A stretch of 64,000 nt of DNA from Fennellomyces sp. T-0311. Its lineage: Eukaryota; Mucoromycota; Mucoromycetes; Mucorales; Lichtheimiaceae. This document shows positions 22,950-32,627 of the stretch, in pieces. The position numbers and the translations under genes are program-made. Each line of letters starts with the position of its first letter. Position 1 is the stretch's first letter. The stretch spans positions 372,001 to 436,000 of the forward strand of contig JALLLT010000006.1 of assembly GCA_025266875.1 (NCBI GenBank), in the 5' to 3' direction. The notes beneath the pieces were generated by a model. That model saw only the letters and a program-made list of their open reading frames with translations. It did not search any database and was not told where the DNA came from.

Positions 22950-25450
22950 GTCGTAAAGGACTTTGCTGGATTATTTTTTAGTGCAGATAACGGATTATTT
23001 ACAGTCACGGAGAATCCAAGGATATTTCGTATTGGGCAGCCATACCGCGCACGTGCCACAGTTACCTTGAACAATTCCGGACAATGGACTCTTCAACAAA
23101 GTACAGTGGTTATGAAGGTAGGATTCGGAACACATTCTTGACTTGGAACATGTATTGAATGATCGCACTCTCGGCAGAATTAAAGGCCTTCGTACAAAAA
23201 CATAAGCAACCGATCTTCAAGAATTTTGTAAAGGAGAACCAGAGAAATCTTGTGCTATGGTCTGTTAATCTCTCGGAATATTCCGCTCGAATGCCCAATG
23301 GTATCTGGGTCGAGCGGTATAAGCAAGTCCTAATGGAAGTGCGCGGGAATGCTGTGTGGTAACGGAAAAGTGACGATAATCCTATTCAGTTACTTAAAGG
23401 TGCTCCTTTTATGTAGTGCCAAGAATATCAAGTTCAAAGAATTGCTATGGAATGATATTATGGCAAGTGTATCGAGGCGAGTACGTGAAGATGAAGCATT
23501 CTGTAGAATCACAACGGCGGTACCTTATAATTTTTCAACGCAGAGAAAACTAGCTAGGACGTATATTGATGAGGGCGTCAATGCATTGACCCAGGTAGCG
23601 CCACTTGCAAGTCATGAAGCCAGAGAAACTATTGAACAGTGGTCCAAGTCTTCCTCAAGCAATAGTGGTGCAGTACCGCCGACGACCACACACACAAACA
23701 ACAGTAGTCCCATTGCACCTACAACCGCAACGACAAGTAGCAATCATTCTTATGCAGAACCACAGATAGAAACCAATGAGTTTCTGTTTTCTGTCGCCGC
23801 GAAAAAGGTAAAACGGTCAACAGAGTATATTCATCGATCTTACAGTTTGAATTTTAGCTGAGGAATGAAGTCGATTCACTTGAGACAGCACAGCTGCAAA
23901 CATATGTGACAGAAGGGGATACAATCAGAGATAAAATGACAAACCACGCAATTCACCTGTTGTCAAAGAAAAATCTCACGTTGCTGGAGACTGAATTAGT
24001 CAAGTAAGGACAAGAATGAGATAGGAAAAAGAAATGGAATTTAAGTACTGCGTTCCCTGTAGATTGTTGCTCTGCGGTGTGGTCAATCTGTTGGATCCAT
24101 TAGCACACGAAGCAATGAAAGCAATATTCACTGATAAGCAACTCAAGCACTTGATGAAGAATGACACTTTCGATCGAGAAAGCTACGGCATTGATTTGAT
24201 GGCGCTCGCAAAGCTAAATGAAATTGTGGAAAACTGGTACGAGCCATGAAAATGTCTTCTAGTAAAAGAGCTGGCGCTAAGCGTATGTTTTTGTGTAGCA
24301 AAAGCCTGGAGAATCTACTTAAAACGGTCTTACAAGCCAAAATTGACTTGATTGATAGCAAGGAGCGTGACTCGGATACGTACAAAATGCTATGCATACT
24401 GGGGACAGTGTAAGTCAGCCCCTCAATACTTCCTATCTTCTATTTTACCTTTTCTCTTTTCAACATTAGTGGAGAGTACATGGATATTCCATTGAACGAA
24501 AAGACGAGCGAAGCAACTGTGTATAGACGGTTTGCAGTTCTGCTCGATCTTTTGTTTGCTGGCCTTCATATTGAAATGAAAGAGTAAGAATACTGTATAA
24601 ACTACCTCTGATGTCCTCTGATAATATTCTTTCTACAGTGGCCGCTTTATATAGCGATATTTTGTATAACGATAATTCGATATAACGATACAATTCTCGA
24701 TGCACCAAAACGGTAATCTCTGCCAAATCCCATTTTATATAACGATATTCGATATAACGATAAAGTTTGGGCTGCACCATCGTATCGTTATATAAAGCGA
24801 CCACTGTAGTGGCGAAGTCGTTGCTGATGCAACCAAGTCAGCTATGGAACAGAATGAACACGAGATATCTCAATCGCAAGGCAGGAAAATCGATTTGTTA
24901 CTGGTTACGAAAGGTCGCGAGCTGGAACTGGCATCTAACGAATGGAAGACGTTCCACTCCAAGCATTTGATCCTCCAACAGCAAAGCAAAAATCTCAGGT
25001 GTAACGCGGCCATTCTAAACAACCTGTACATATCCAGCAAAGGCAAAGTAAGCACGGTTATGGCTGTAGATTTCGTTGGTAAGGAGTTAAGTATATTTTC
25101 GAGCTAAAGTGTAACTGACTGCTACTGTTACAGGAACAATCGGGTACATGTACCTTCTCGTGCTAAAGGGGAATGTATACGTGCCAACTGTCATCCAGCC
25201 ATTGTTCCTGCCCACTGACATGAGCCAACTACCAGCATTCATTGGCACCATCAAGGGACTTTTTGTGTGGAAGGATTTTCTTGAGGAGCAAGTTAGGATC
25301 TTAAAATTGACAACTATGAAACAGAAGTTAGGCGATGTTGTTTATATGCCCACGACTGACGATTGTGAAGCACTCCCCATGATCTTCTTCACTCCAAAAC
25401 GTACACGGAAAAGATCAATCGGTGAAGTTTATGATGATGATAATGAATAA
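22919..25450 (+). CDS. Cargo gene with PD-(D/E)XK nuclease-like domain
   Basis: A multi-exon gene, or a slightly decayed one. Likely coding blocks: 22919-23119 (MTISEPADSL...), about 23159-23359, about 23440-23810, 24250-24413, 24472-24583, 24810-25079 and 25138-25450. The last joins are clear: 24413 to 24472 (ILGTV|GEYMDIPL) and 24583 to 24810 (EMKD|GEVVADATK). The C-terminal half contains QGRKIDLLL followed by ELELASNEWK, a D...ExK arrangement expected of PD-(D/E)XK nucleases, and ends in a basic then acidic tail (PKRTRKRSIGEVYDDDNE). The family looks like one of the uncharacterised lineage-specific proteins of Mucoromycota. The N-terminal exon arises from the third tandem-repeat unit. It lies inside the giant element, so it is probably cargo. 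Nuclease activity is inference. Exact 5' exon limits are uncertain. Confidence 0.55.
24636..24806. mobile_element. 171-bp MITE (pogo/Tigger-like) with TA target duplication
   Basis: Inverted termini CAGTGGCCGCTTTATATAGCGATA and (reverse complement of the other end) CAGTGGTCGCTTTATATAACGATA match at 22 of 24 positions. The element is flanked by TA at 24634-24635 and 24807-24808. Internal ATAACGATA motifs repeat several times. It has no coding capacity. CAGTG-starting ends plus TA duplication fit Tc1/mariner-pogo derived MITEs. It sits in an intron of the cargo gene, and its right-hand TA forms the first two bases of the TAG acceptor. Confidence 0.9.
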
Positions 25451-25722
25451 AGAAATGAACAAGTAGTGGATAAATAATGTCACCCATTCATACCCTCTCC
25501 CTATCGATATTCTATCTCTTTAGTACGTATATACGTATTATTATGTGTTATGGTTTTCTAATCGGACTCATACAGGAAAGCTGTAAAAGCTTAGTCATGA
25601 GATTGCTAGCATATAAGAACATCCCCAGCAGTGTCCGCATTCATGTCCGAATCTGTAAATGAAGTCAAAATAGAGATCAGCGGCGCAGGTCCATAAAAGT
25701 TTTATTTACTCTTTCTTTCACT
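25451..25722. other. Spacer before the Harbinger remnant
   Basis: Non-coding, with a palindrome TACGTATATACGTA near 25522 and the sequence CAGTGTCCGCATTCATGTCC near 25630. The latter could be the left end of the Harbinger remnant, but its partner end is missing, so this cannot be confirmed. Confidence 0.3.
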
Positions 25723-26785
25723 ATGTCGTCTTCTGAAAACACCCTCGTCCTACTACTCCTGAACCTGCTATGACTACCAAGAAGTCTAGCAAACGTGCGG
25801 CAACTACCGAGTCTGGCGCACCTGATAAAAAGGACGTGGTCGAAATTTCAACACGAGAGACAAGCAACTTTGTGCTTCGTTCCTGGAGAAATCGGTCGAC
25901 CCGATCGTTGGCCATGACAAAAAGCTCATCGTTCATTGGGAGCAAGTCACCGAGCATTTCAACTCGGAAAGACAGTCTGCTGTCGATAAAGCAAACGAGA
26001 AGTTGAAGAAGAAGAAGTTCACGGAGCGCAGTAGAAAGTCATTGATGCATCGATGGAGTGCTATACACCCTAAAGTGAGAAGCTTCTGCTCGTATTACGA
26101 GAGGGAAGTGCGTACCATTGGAAGTGGAAATAATAATCCTGATACGCCGGTAAGTTCTTAATAGCTAGTTTACATTTATAGCCCTATATTCATATTATCA
26201 ATAAATGCAGATGATTTCTCAGCTCGATAACGTACTCAACACGTATCTCGAGGTGTTGGGCGAAGAATTCGAGTTTCTTGAATGCTGGAAGATCCTGCGC
26301 GAGTGCCCAAAGTAGGAATTGCACTGCGAGGAAGAGACTGAGAAGGAAGAGGCGAAGAAGCACAAAAGGAGCGAAGGAGGTGAAGAGGAGGGCGATGCGG
26401 ATGATGAGGGTGCGCAAGGCTCCATGCGCCCTATGGGAACCAAAAAAGCGAAAGACTCGGTTGCCCAGGCCCGTCTCATCGAGATGAACCGCTGTGCTGA
26501 CCTTGAGCTGCAGAAGCAGCATGTTGATTGGCTGCTAAGCACTACGAGCTATTGAAAAGAGCAGACGAGCGCGAGGCCAAGCGTGATGCAATGATGAGAG
26601 ATGCTGATGACAGAGAAATTATGTCGAAGGATCTCACCAACATGACCCAGATCCAGCGTCAATATTTTGAGATCGTTCAAAAGGAGATCCTTGAAAGAAA
26701 ATTGGCGGAAATGAAAGCGAAGACTGTTGCTATTCAGGTCGAAGGCGTTAGTTCTGATGATGAAATGCACGATGAAGAAGAATAA
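25723..26785 (+). pseudogene. Myb/SANT-like accessory protein of a PIF/Harbinger transposon, frame-disrupted
   Basis: Begins MSSSENT at 25723, then changes frame twice. The recognisable domain is FNTRDKQLCASFLEKSVDPIVG with HWEQVTEHFNSERQ and KSLMHRWSAIHPKVRSF, the pattern of the Myb/SANT-like (NAM-associated type) DNA-binding partner that Harbinger elements encode. An intron at about 26152-26209 is intact. A further in-frame TAG (near 26313) and a frame change near 26535 follow, then a Lys/Glu-rich coiled region ends at 26785 (SSDDEMHDEEE). In active Harbinger elements this protein carries the transposase into the nucleus and binds subterminal repeats. Convergent with the transposase remnant at 26870-27881. 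Confidence 0.7.
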
Positions 26786-26869
26786 AGGAAAGATGAAATC
26801 TATGCCGATGAAAACTATGATTAAAACTTGTGATACTTTTTGTAGAACTTTTAAAAGTTTATCAATTAT

Positions 26870-27881
26870 TTATTTTCCTAATGCATCGTAGCGCGACCAC
26901 ACATGCTCGATTAAATCGTTTTTTAGCTGGTAATGCGTATCACTGTTCATGATCGCTTTATGACGAGCAACACGTTCGCTTACGGCAGCATTGTGTTCAC
27001 GCGATGCAGGACTTCCGATAACAAAGCCATACGTTTCTTGTATTTTTTTTATGTAGTTTTCGTTGTCATCATCGTCGTCATCGCCGTCATCGTTGTCGTC
27101 ACTATCATCGCTGTTTCTGTTTTTGTTGTTACGATCATCTTCAATGATCATATTATGTAGGATGATACAGGTCATCATCACCGTCTTGAGGTCCTGTTTC
27201 ATCCAAAATCTTGCTGGTTGCTTTACAATTGCAAAGCGACCCTGCAACACTCCAAAGGCACGTTCGATATCCTTACGAAAACTTTCTTGCATTTTCGCGA
27301 ATCGCTATACAATATTTCATTACATTTGATTAGAAAATTCGTTGGTTTACATATTCATTAGCAGTTTCTTACTTGGTTTTTGGGTGCCTGAGGTTCTGGG
27401 ATACTTTGAATCAGTGTTGCCCATTTTGGATATATATCATCAGCAAGGTAATACCTCATTTCGCACTGATTGCCATTGACAGTGTACTTGACAGTTGGTG
27501 CAACGCCATGAATAAGCTGGTCAAAAAGGGGCGAGCGATACGGCTGCGTAATGTTATTGAAGGTACCAGGAAGGCCAAAGTCTGCATGCCAGAACCAAAG
27601 GTCCTTGGATGCAACTGCTTCAAGGAGGATCGTTGCTGCCTTTTCTTTGCCAACGTACAATATGCCATGCCTTGAGGCAATTCTTCCATTCTAGTGCATA
27701 CAGTCCAGTGACCCGAGCATTCCTGGAAAGCCGCGCTTTTCATCAGCTGCCAATAGCCTTACTATATCATGTTCGTTGGGCGCACGAAGATAGTAGTCCT
27801 TGAACACCGCAACAACTGAATCATCAGAATCGCTTCAAAGGTTCGATTGCTGTGCTTTCATTGATCTTCAAATACACTACG
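26870..27881 (-). pseudogene. PIF/Harbinger transposase, 5'-truncated and with a stop
   Basis: Reading leftward: YLKINESTAIEPLKRF, then after a frame change VAVFKDYYLRAPNEHDIVRLL, GFPGMLGSLDCMH (first catalytic D), a TAG where Trp is expected, ILLEAVASKDLWFWHADFGLPGTFND-like residues (second D region), YYLADDIYPKWATL, an intron near 27290-27370, then ERAFGVLQGRFAIV (catalytic E) and CIILHNMIIEDDR. This is the DDE_Tnp_4 superfamily. An Asp-rich run (about residues 60-75 of the last exon) interrupts the C-terminal part. The N-terminal portion is absent: homology begins within a few bases of the inner edge of the right terminal repeat at 27882, so the repeat cut the gene. Confidence 0.85.
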
Positions 27882-29623
27882 TATATTGGGGTCAGCGATC
27901 AATGAAGCCAAAGCATGCGGAACGTTTCCAGAAGGGTCAAGTGGAAAGAGCCACACCGAATCCAAGCATGCAAGTTGTACCAGAGAGACCTTGCCTACAA
28001 CCTTGCTGATACGATCGAAGTTCCATTCACAGTCGAAGCCAACAACAAATGGTTGAGTGGGGGTGGTGGCGTGGTTGCGAATACTTTGTACGGCGCTCTC
28101 GACTTCAGGGATGGTCTGGGCGATTTCAACGTTAACTGTGGGCGGAAGGTCCAAGAAATTCTGGCGTGGTTGGTTTTGGTGAGTCTCGTCTGTTTGCTGT
28201 TCGTTGCCTATTGCCCGGTTGAGCGATGGGATGGAGCGCTCTAGGAGTCGACGGTCGCCCTTCACGTCATCGGTGAAGAGCAATTCAGGGAGTTTCTGCT
28301 TGTACAGATTATACGACGCGATCATATCCTTCAATGGCTGCTCTAAATGGGCTGTGGACTTTGTCAGCGCCAGGAGCTACAAGCGTATTTCTTCATACTC
28401 ATTGCAAACGGTGTATAGGGCAGTGAATGCTGATGAACCTCCAAGCTTCGCCATATGCTTCGGAACTTTGAATGAATGGTCGCCCTTGAGAATCACTCCT
28501 GCAAGTATCGCTAGCTCTTTATCGATTAGCGACCTTAGCTGATCCATCAAGGCGGTGTACACAAGCCGAAGGTACCCAGTGGACGGAATGCACCCTGAAT
28601 ATCCTTCTGGATCACTGAATTTCGAGAAACGCTTGTACTTGACAGGTTTACCGGGTGCTGTGGGCGTGTCGTGTACAGTGGGATATTCTTGGCGGTGCAC
28701 AAGTGTGTTTGCATACTGCAGGCGGCGGGTGGCATACCGTAGAACATGGAGCTCGCGTAGTAGACGTTGCAGCCGATGGACACCCAGGCCGTTTTGCACG
28801 GCAGCACGAAGCAAGTTACCGAGATTTTTGGAGACAGCGCTGCGATGCGTCAAGTATGCTGGAAATTCGGCTTGAAGTTGAGGCGGAAGCTGTTCAAGGA
28901 TTTTATCGTCGCGCGCGTTCAGTGAAAGGCCGCAACCACCAGCTCCTCTGGGACAACGGTATCTAGTGGACATGATGTAGAAGCAACTAAGGAGTTTGTC
29001 TGCTATTTTATATTCTCAAGGTCTCTTGAATTAATAAATTACCTGTCAAGGTCAACGACACGGCGAGCATACGGTTTATGGTTGTACCCTTTGGAATTCA
29101 GCTTTCGACCTGTGCACTTAGAGTTGGGGCAAACCAAATCTTTGCTCAATGACAAGCGATGTGGTTGCCAAAGAAAATCGCGAGGATAGTAGAGCTTTTT
29201 TGGGTCAGCAGGTCCAGTATACAGTGCAAAATATGGTGCTGGTGGTTCAATCCAAAAGGTTTTGCCCTTTGTACACACATCAGGCGCACCCTTGTTCTTG
29301 CACTGGACGATGATATCGTCTTTGATTTTACGAAAGTAGTCGACAAGAATTGGGTGCTCGGTGTAGGTGGTGTCATCTTCGATATTTTGATCGTCCTCGG
29401 GAAGACTCGCGTCGTCGTCGCATTGAATCTCCATATTGCCAACTTCCAATTCTCGCATCAATGTACCAAGGCCAGATACAAGATCATTATCGTCATCAGC
29501 CTCTTGAGTTTCCTATGCACGTAAGTAGGCTTATCGATAAGCATTATGTCTTGTGAAAGTAACGGTATGCGTATGATTGCTTACATCAGTCGCGCCAACT
29601 GTCTGTTGATTGCCTGTATCCAT
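27861..29623 (-). pseudogene. Truncated duplicate of the transposase-exonuclease gene in the right repeat
   Basis: Start codon at 29623 mirrors 16866. It contains the Cys cluster, ILKGDHSFKV, the TAG at 28377-28379, FTDDVKGDRR and FDCEW, then leaves the repeat at 27882. The frame runs a few codons into the Harbinger remnant and stops. If transcribed it could give only a protein ending at the TAG, about 200 residues into the third exon. It has no Exo II, Exo III or E motif. Confidence 0.8.
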
Positions 29624-30636
29624 GAAAGATGAAGATGCGTTCGATACAACGTTGACCTACAATGTTTTGCATTTTCGTATTAAAAACCTAGAGCTGATTG
29701 CCAACCCCTCACAGTTTACTAACAGTGTTACTAGAGCCTGCTGTAGGCCTGAATTGATAACGGTCCATTCGAGTTTGACCAGGTAATAACTGCTTGCGTC
29801 GTCCACCATTGGGGTTGGATCCACCAGGCTTTCATCCTCGTCGTCTTTCTGGTAAAGTGATCCCACCACTGGTGTTGTCACCCATAGATTCCAGAAAAAA
29901 AGTAAAAAGAATGCTGAACGCTGTCTCTTCAAGTCGTTATTTATAACAATTAAAAATATCACATTGCGCGCCTGTACCATCATGTGCTCTTTTTCTTTGT
30001 ACGTGGCAACAAAGTAATTGTTTTACAAATACGTATCGGAATTCAGATGGTGTATACAACATTCTGTCATGGCCGATAAACTTTCCCCTGGCTTAATTAA
30101 TCCAACCCCTTTTGCCTACATACGTACGCATTCCCAACAACACATTGTAATTTATTTCCAAATTCCATAAAGCCTAAGACCGGAATGATTACTGCAATTA
30201 TTATTTGACCAAAATAGAGCACAAGAGTTACTGCAACGGAATCATTCGGCCAGAATGTAGTATAATCAATGACAAAACGCCATGTGGCACCATTATTCTT
30301 TTTTTGTAGGAGATGTTGTCTTTTGTATACGTACACGTACACAACAAATACGATTGTTTCTTCTTTCTATATATAGAAAGCAATTTATTCAATTGTCTAA
30401 CAAGGGATGCTCCGTTGGAATACAGAAAAATAGCAATAGTGTCATATATAATATTTTTATGGCGAACGTGATGAGCTGACATACGCCATTCATCTTTTAC
30501 GGTTATGGTGATGCTGTTCCTCCTCACGTAGCACATTGAGCGTAGCTGGACATTTCATAGGCTGCCTAGGTGAGACAACGAGACTAGCTCGGTCCTTCAT
30601 TCGCTTGCGTTCAAGTCCAGATACTTCAAGCCCGCC
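27882..30636 (-). repeat. Right terminal inverted repeat (2755 bp)
   Basis: Reverse-complement copy of 15856-18607, with one 3-nt insertion and one visible substitution. It carries a 5' fragment of the transposase-like gene with start at 29623, the same introns, and the same in-frame TAG (28377-28379). The coding copy ends after Exo I, before Exo II, with an added RSVFEDQ and stop contributed by Harbinger sequence. Confidence 0.9.
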
Positions 30637-30645
30637 AATGTTTTT
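30637..30645 (+). repeat. Right target-site duplication, AATGTTTTT
   Basis: Identical to 15847-15855 and directly abutting the right terminus. The COG8 stop codon lies 58 bp further right, so the insertion fell in the COG8 3' flank. Confidence 0.85.
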
Positions 30646-30702
30646 GCTGTCCAGTATGTTTCACAAGTTTCAAACATTGTGACATGCCAAAAATAAAAAG
30701 TA

Positions 30703-32535
30703 TTACGCATTTGCTGCTTTATTATCATTCTTTTGCTTTTCGGTACTGTCATCAACTAGATCCGATTCCTTGGATTCATCTTTAGAAACTTTTTTCTCGT
30801 CACTTGATTTTTCGCTCAGTGGTTGTCCATTTTTGCCGTTGACTTGTTCCGTTGGCTTTTCATCATCCTTCTGCTGTTCGGTACTTTCGACCTGTTCATC
30901 TGTCTTTTCAGTACTCTCGCCTGGTTCATTTGCGTTTTGTTCCGTGCCCTCGGGTTGTTCATCCGCCTCTGCCACCGAATGCTCTTCTGCCTTGACACCA
31001 AGCAATTCCTCCAAATCCTTATTACTGATGGCCGATTCGGGAAGTTGGATATTGGCATAAATCACGTCCAGCAAACAGCTCTTGAGGAAGGGCACACAAC
31101 AACGCACATAGGCCAAGACGAATGATCTCACCATGGGATCACTGCTGTCTTTGGTATATTGTTTGAGAGCATTCCCAATCTCCAGGAAACAGGCATCCAA
31201 ATGACTCTGGATGGGTCTTTGGAGGCTGACAGCAGGTAACAACCTCAATGCATTGAATGCGGATAAAATGGCGTTGGTATAAATGGCCAAAGGCGGATAA
31301 TTGACAAGCAGCATGGGTGGTTGACTGGGATGTCTGCTGTAATCGTCGGCATCTTGTGTCGCACGCGTACTGCTTGCTGACATCCATGACTTGTCTGTTG
31401 AAATGGCGGCGATAAGTTGCTCCGTTGCTTGGTCGATCCATTTCAAGATAAGCGGCCGCAAGGTATCTTCGAAGGCGCTGACGAACAGGTGGCGGAAATC
31501 CAGCCCGATTCTTCCGAGCGACATGCCGCAATATTGGATCTGAGTGAGGAGTGAAGCGAGCGAGGAGGTGTCTGTTATCTTGGCAAGTTGAGCTTTCAGG
31601 GTGCTTTGGAAATGATCCGAGATCAAGCGAACCATATAATCGGAAAGGATCAATATGCTCTGTTGTTCCTGGTGTGAAAACACCGACATGTACTGCGTGG
31701 CGATTTCAAACATTTGTTCGCGCATGACATCAATGTATCGCTTCATATACTCGAACGCTTCCTGAGCACCCACATCCTCCTTGCGCGTCTTGATCCGGTC
31801 CAGCCGTTGCGTCAAATAATCATGTCGACAGCGCAAAAACACCATCCTCAGTTCCATTTCGGATTCAAACACGTCCATTCGTCTCAAATGACCAATAACG
31901 TTCATAGCAGCTGCCAATTTAATCGGCTGACGAAGATGTTGGACCAGTTGGACCAGCATCAGGTCGGCCGAAGCCTGGACTTGCTGCTGAATACTGCGGA
32001 CAATCGGAAGCGGGTATCGCACCAGCAATAATCGGACATGGGATGCCAGATCCATGGCTTCGGAATAGTATCCGTTCCATACGCACGTTTCCATCAGTTG
32101 AGGTATTTCCAACAGATCCACAAGCACATTTTGGTGCTCCAGCACGTGTGTGATCTTTGATCGTTCGTCAGCAATCGTTTGAGCCGACTGACCAAACACT
32201 TGACAAGCATCGTACAGCCCAGGGACAGTGTCCAAAAAATCCGTCAACTGGTCTTGCAGGTCATCAAGCGTCGAATCAACTCGCTGACGACAATTGTTGG
32301 CAAGAATAAACGCTGGATAGTCATTAAACGCAAGTTGTTGAGCATCTCGTCTCATCTTTTCTTGTTCGACGCGAAGTTCGTTGGGTTCACGCAGGAGTTC
32401 ATCCAATGGTAATGACGTGAGTCGTGTTAAATAGTCGCGCGTCCATTTGGAAGTCTCGATGGATTGACACTGTTGCTGGTCCCAGGATTCAGATAAAAGT
32501 TGGAGTAAAGCGTCATTGCCGTCGAGATCAGTCAT
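30703..32535 (-). CDS. COG8: Conserved oligomeric Golgi complex subunit 8
   Basis: COG8 is a lobe B subunit of the COG tether that recycles Golgi glycosylation enzymes by retrograde vesicles. A single exon gives 610 residues from ATG 32535 (MTDLDGNDALLQLL); the frame is open further upstream but has no ATG. The Dor1/COG8 core runs over about residues 20-430, with LPLDELLREPNEL, FILANNCRQRVDSTLDDL, LLEIPQLMETCVWNGYYSEAMDLA and GLDFRHLFVSAFED. The last about 90 residues are a Glu/Lys/Gln/Asp-rich low-complexity tail unlike the core. The gene is divergent from SNF8 across only 92 bp. Its 3' end is 58 bp from the giant transposon, so its polyadenylation region may lie partly within the terminal repeat. 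Confidence 0.93.
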   Translation of the reverse strand: MTDLDGNDALLQLLSESWDQQQCQSIETSKWTRDYLTRLTSLPLDELLREPNELRVEQEKMRRDAQQLAFNDYPAFILANNCRQRVDSTLDDLQDQLTDFLDTVPGLYDACQVFGQSAQTIADERSKITHVLEHQNVLVDLLEIPQLMETCVWNGYYSEAMDLASHVRLLLVRYPLPIVRSIQQQVQASADLMLVQLVQHLRQPIKLAAAMNVIGHLRRMDVFESEMELRMVFLRCRHDYLTQRLDRIKTRKEDVGAQEAFEYMKRYIDVMREQMFEIATQYMSVFSHQEQQSILILSDYMVRLISDHFQSTLKAQLAKITDTSSLASLLTQIQYCGMSLGRIGLDFRHLFVSAFEDTLRPLILKWIDQATEQLIAAISTDKSWMSASSTRATQDADDYSRHPSQPPMLLVNYPPLAIYTNAILSAFNALRLLPAVSLQRPIQSHLDACFLEIGNALKQYTKDSSDPMVRSFVLAYVRCCVPFLKSCLLDVIYANIQLPESAISNKDLEELLGVKAEEHSVAEADEQPEGTEQNANEPGESTEKTDEQVESTEQQKDDEKPTEQVNGKNGQPLSEKSSDEKKVSKDESKESDLVDDSTEKQKNDNKAANA

Positions 32536-32627
32536 TGTAGCGAAAGAGCCAAAAGCGTGCGCGGTCAACTTAGTCCGACGGCCTCTTTCGCTTTCTTTTT
32601 TCTCGAACTAGGAATTACTGTCTCATT
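32536..32627. promoter_or_regulatory. Shared divergent promoter of COG8 and SNF8
   Basis: Ninety-two bases separate the two ATGs. The sequence is CT-rich on the plus strand (TTTCGCTTTCTTTTTTCTCG), typical of a TATA-less fungal promoter. Both products act in endomembrane traffic, so co-expression is plausible but not shown. Confidence 0.5.

Larger units (their letters stand above)
15856..30636 (+). mobile_element. 14.8 kb DNA transposon with 2.75 kb terminal inverted repeats
   Basis: Outer boundaries are set by perfectly inverted termini (GGCGGGCTTGAAGTATCTGG reading inward from both ends) and a 9-bp flanking duplication. The terminal repeats are 2752 and 2755 bp. Inside, left to right: a decayed transposase-like gene with an embedded exonuclease (16866-21263), a 31-nt hairpin (21935-21965), 256-bp tandem repeats (22286-22949), a PD-(D/E)XK-like gene with a MITE in an intron (22919-25450), and a PIF/Harbinger remnant (25723-27881). 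The right terminal repeat duplicates the 5' half of the transposase gene reading inward. The element separates the COG8 gene from the DUF1647-like gene. The transposase reading frame is broken, so movement would need a helper copy elsewhere. Superfamily is not settled; the 9-bp duplication leans towards Mutator-like. Confidence 0.85.

Noticed and set aside
15856..30636. Inverted arms as an assembly artefact
   Set aside because: The arms differ by a 3-nt indel and a substitution, have different inner neighbours, and share a 9-bp flanking duplication, which an artefact would not create. Long reads would still be worth having.
27882..30636. Second functional transposase gene in the right terminal repeat
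   Set aside because: It has the TAG, lacks Exo II, Exo III and the E motif, and runs into Harbinger sequence.
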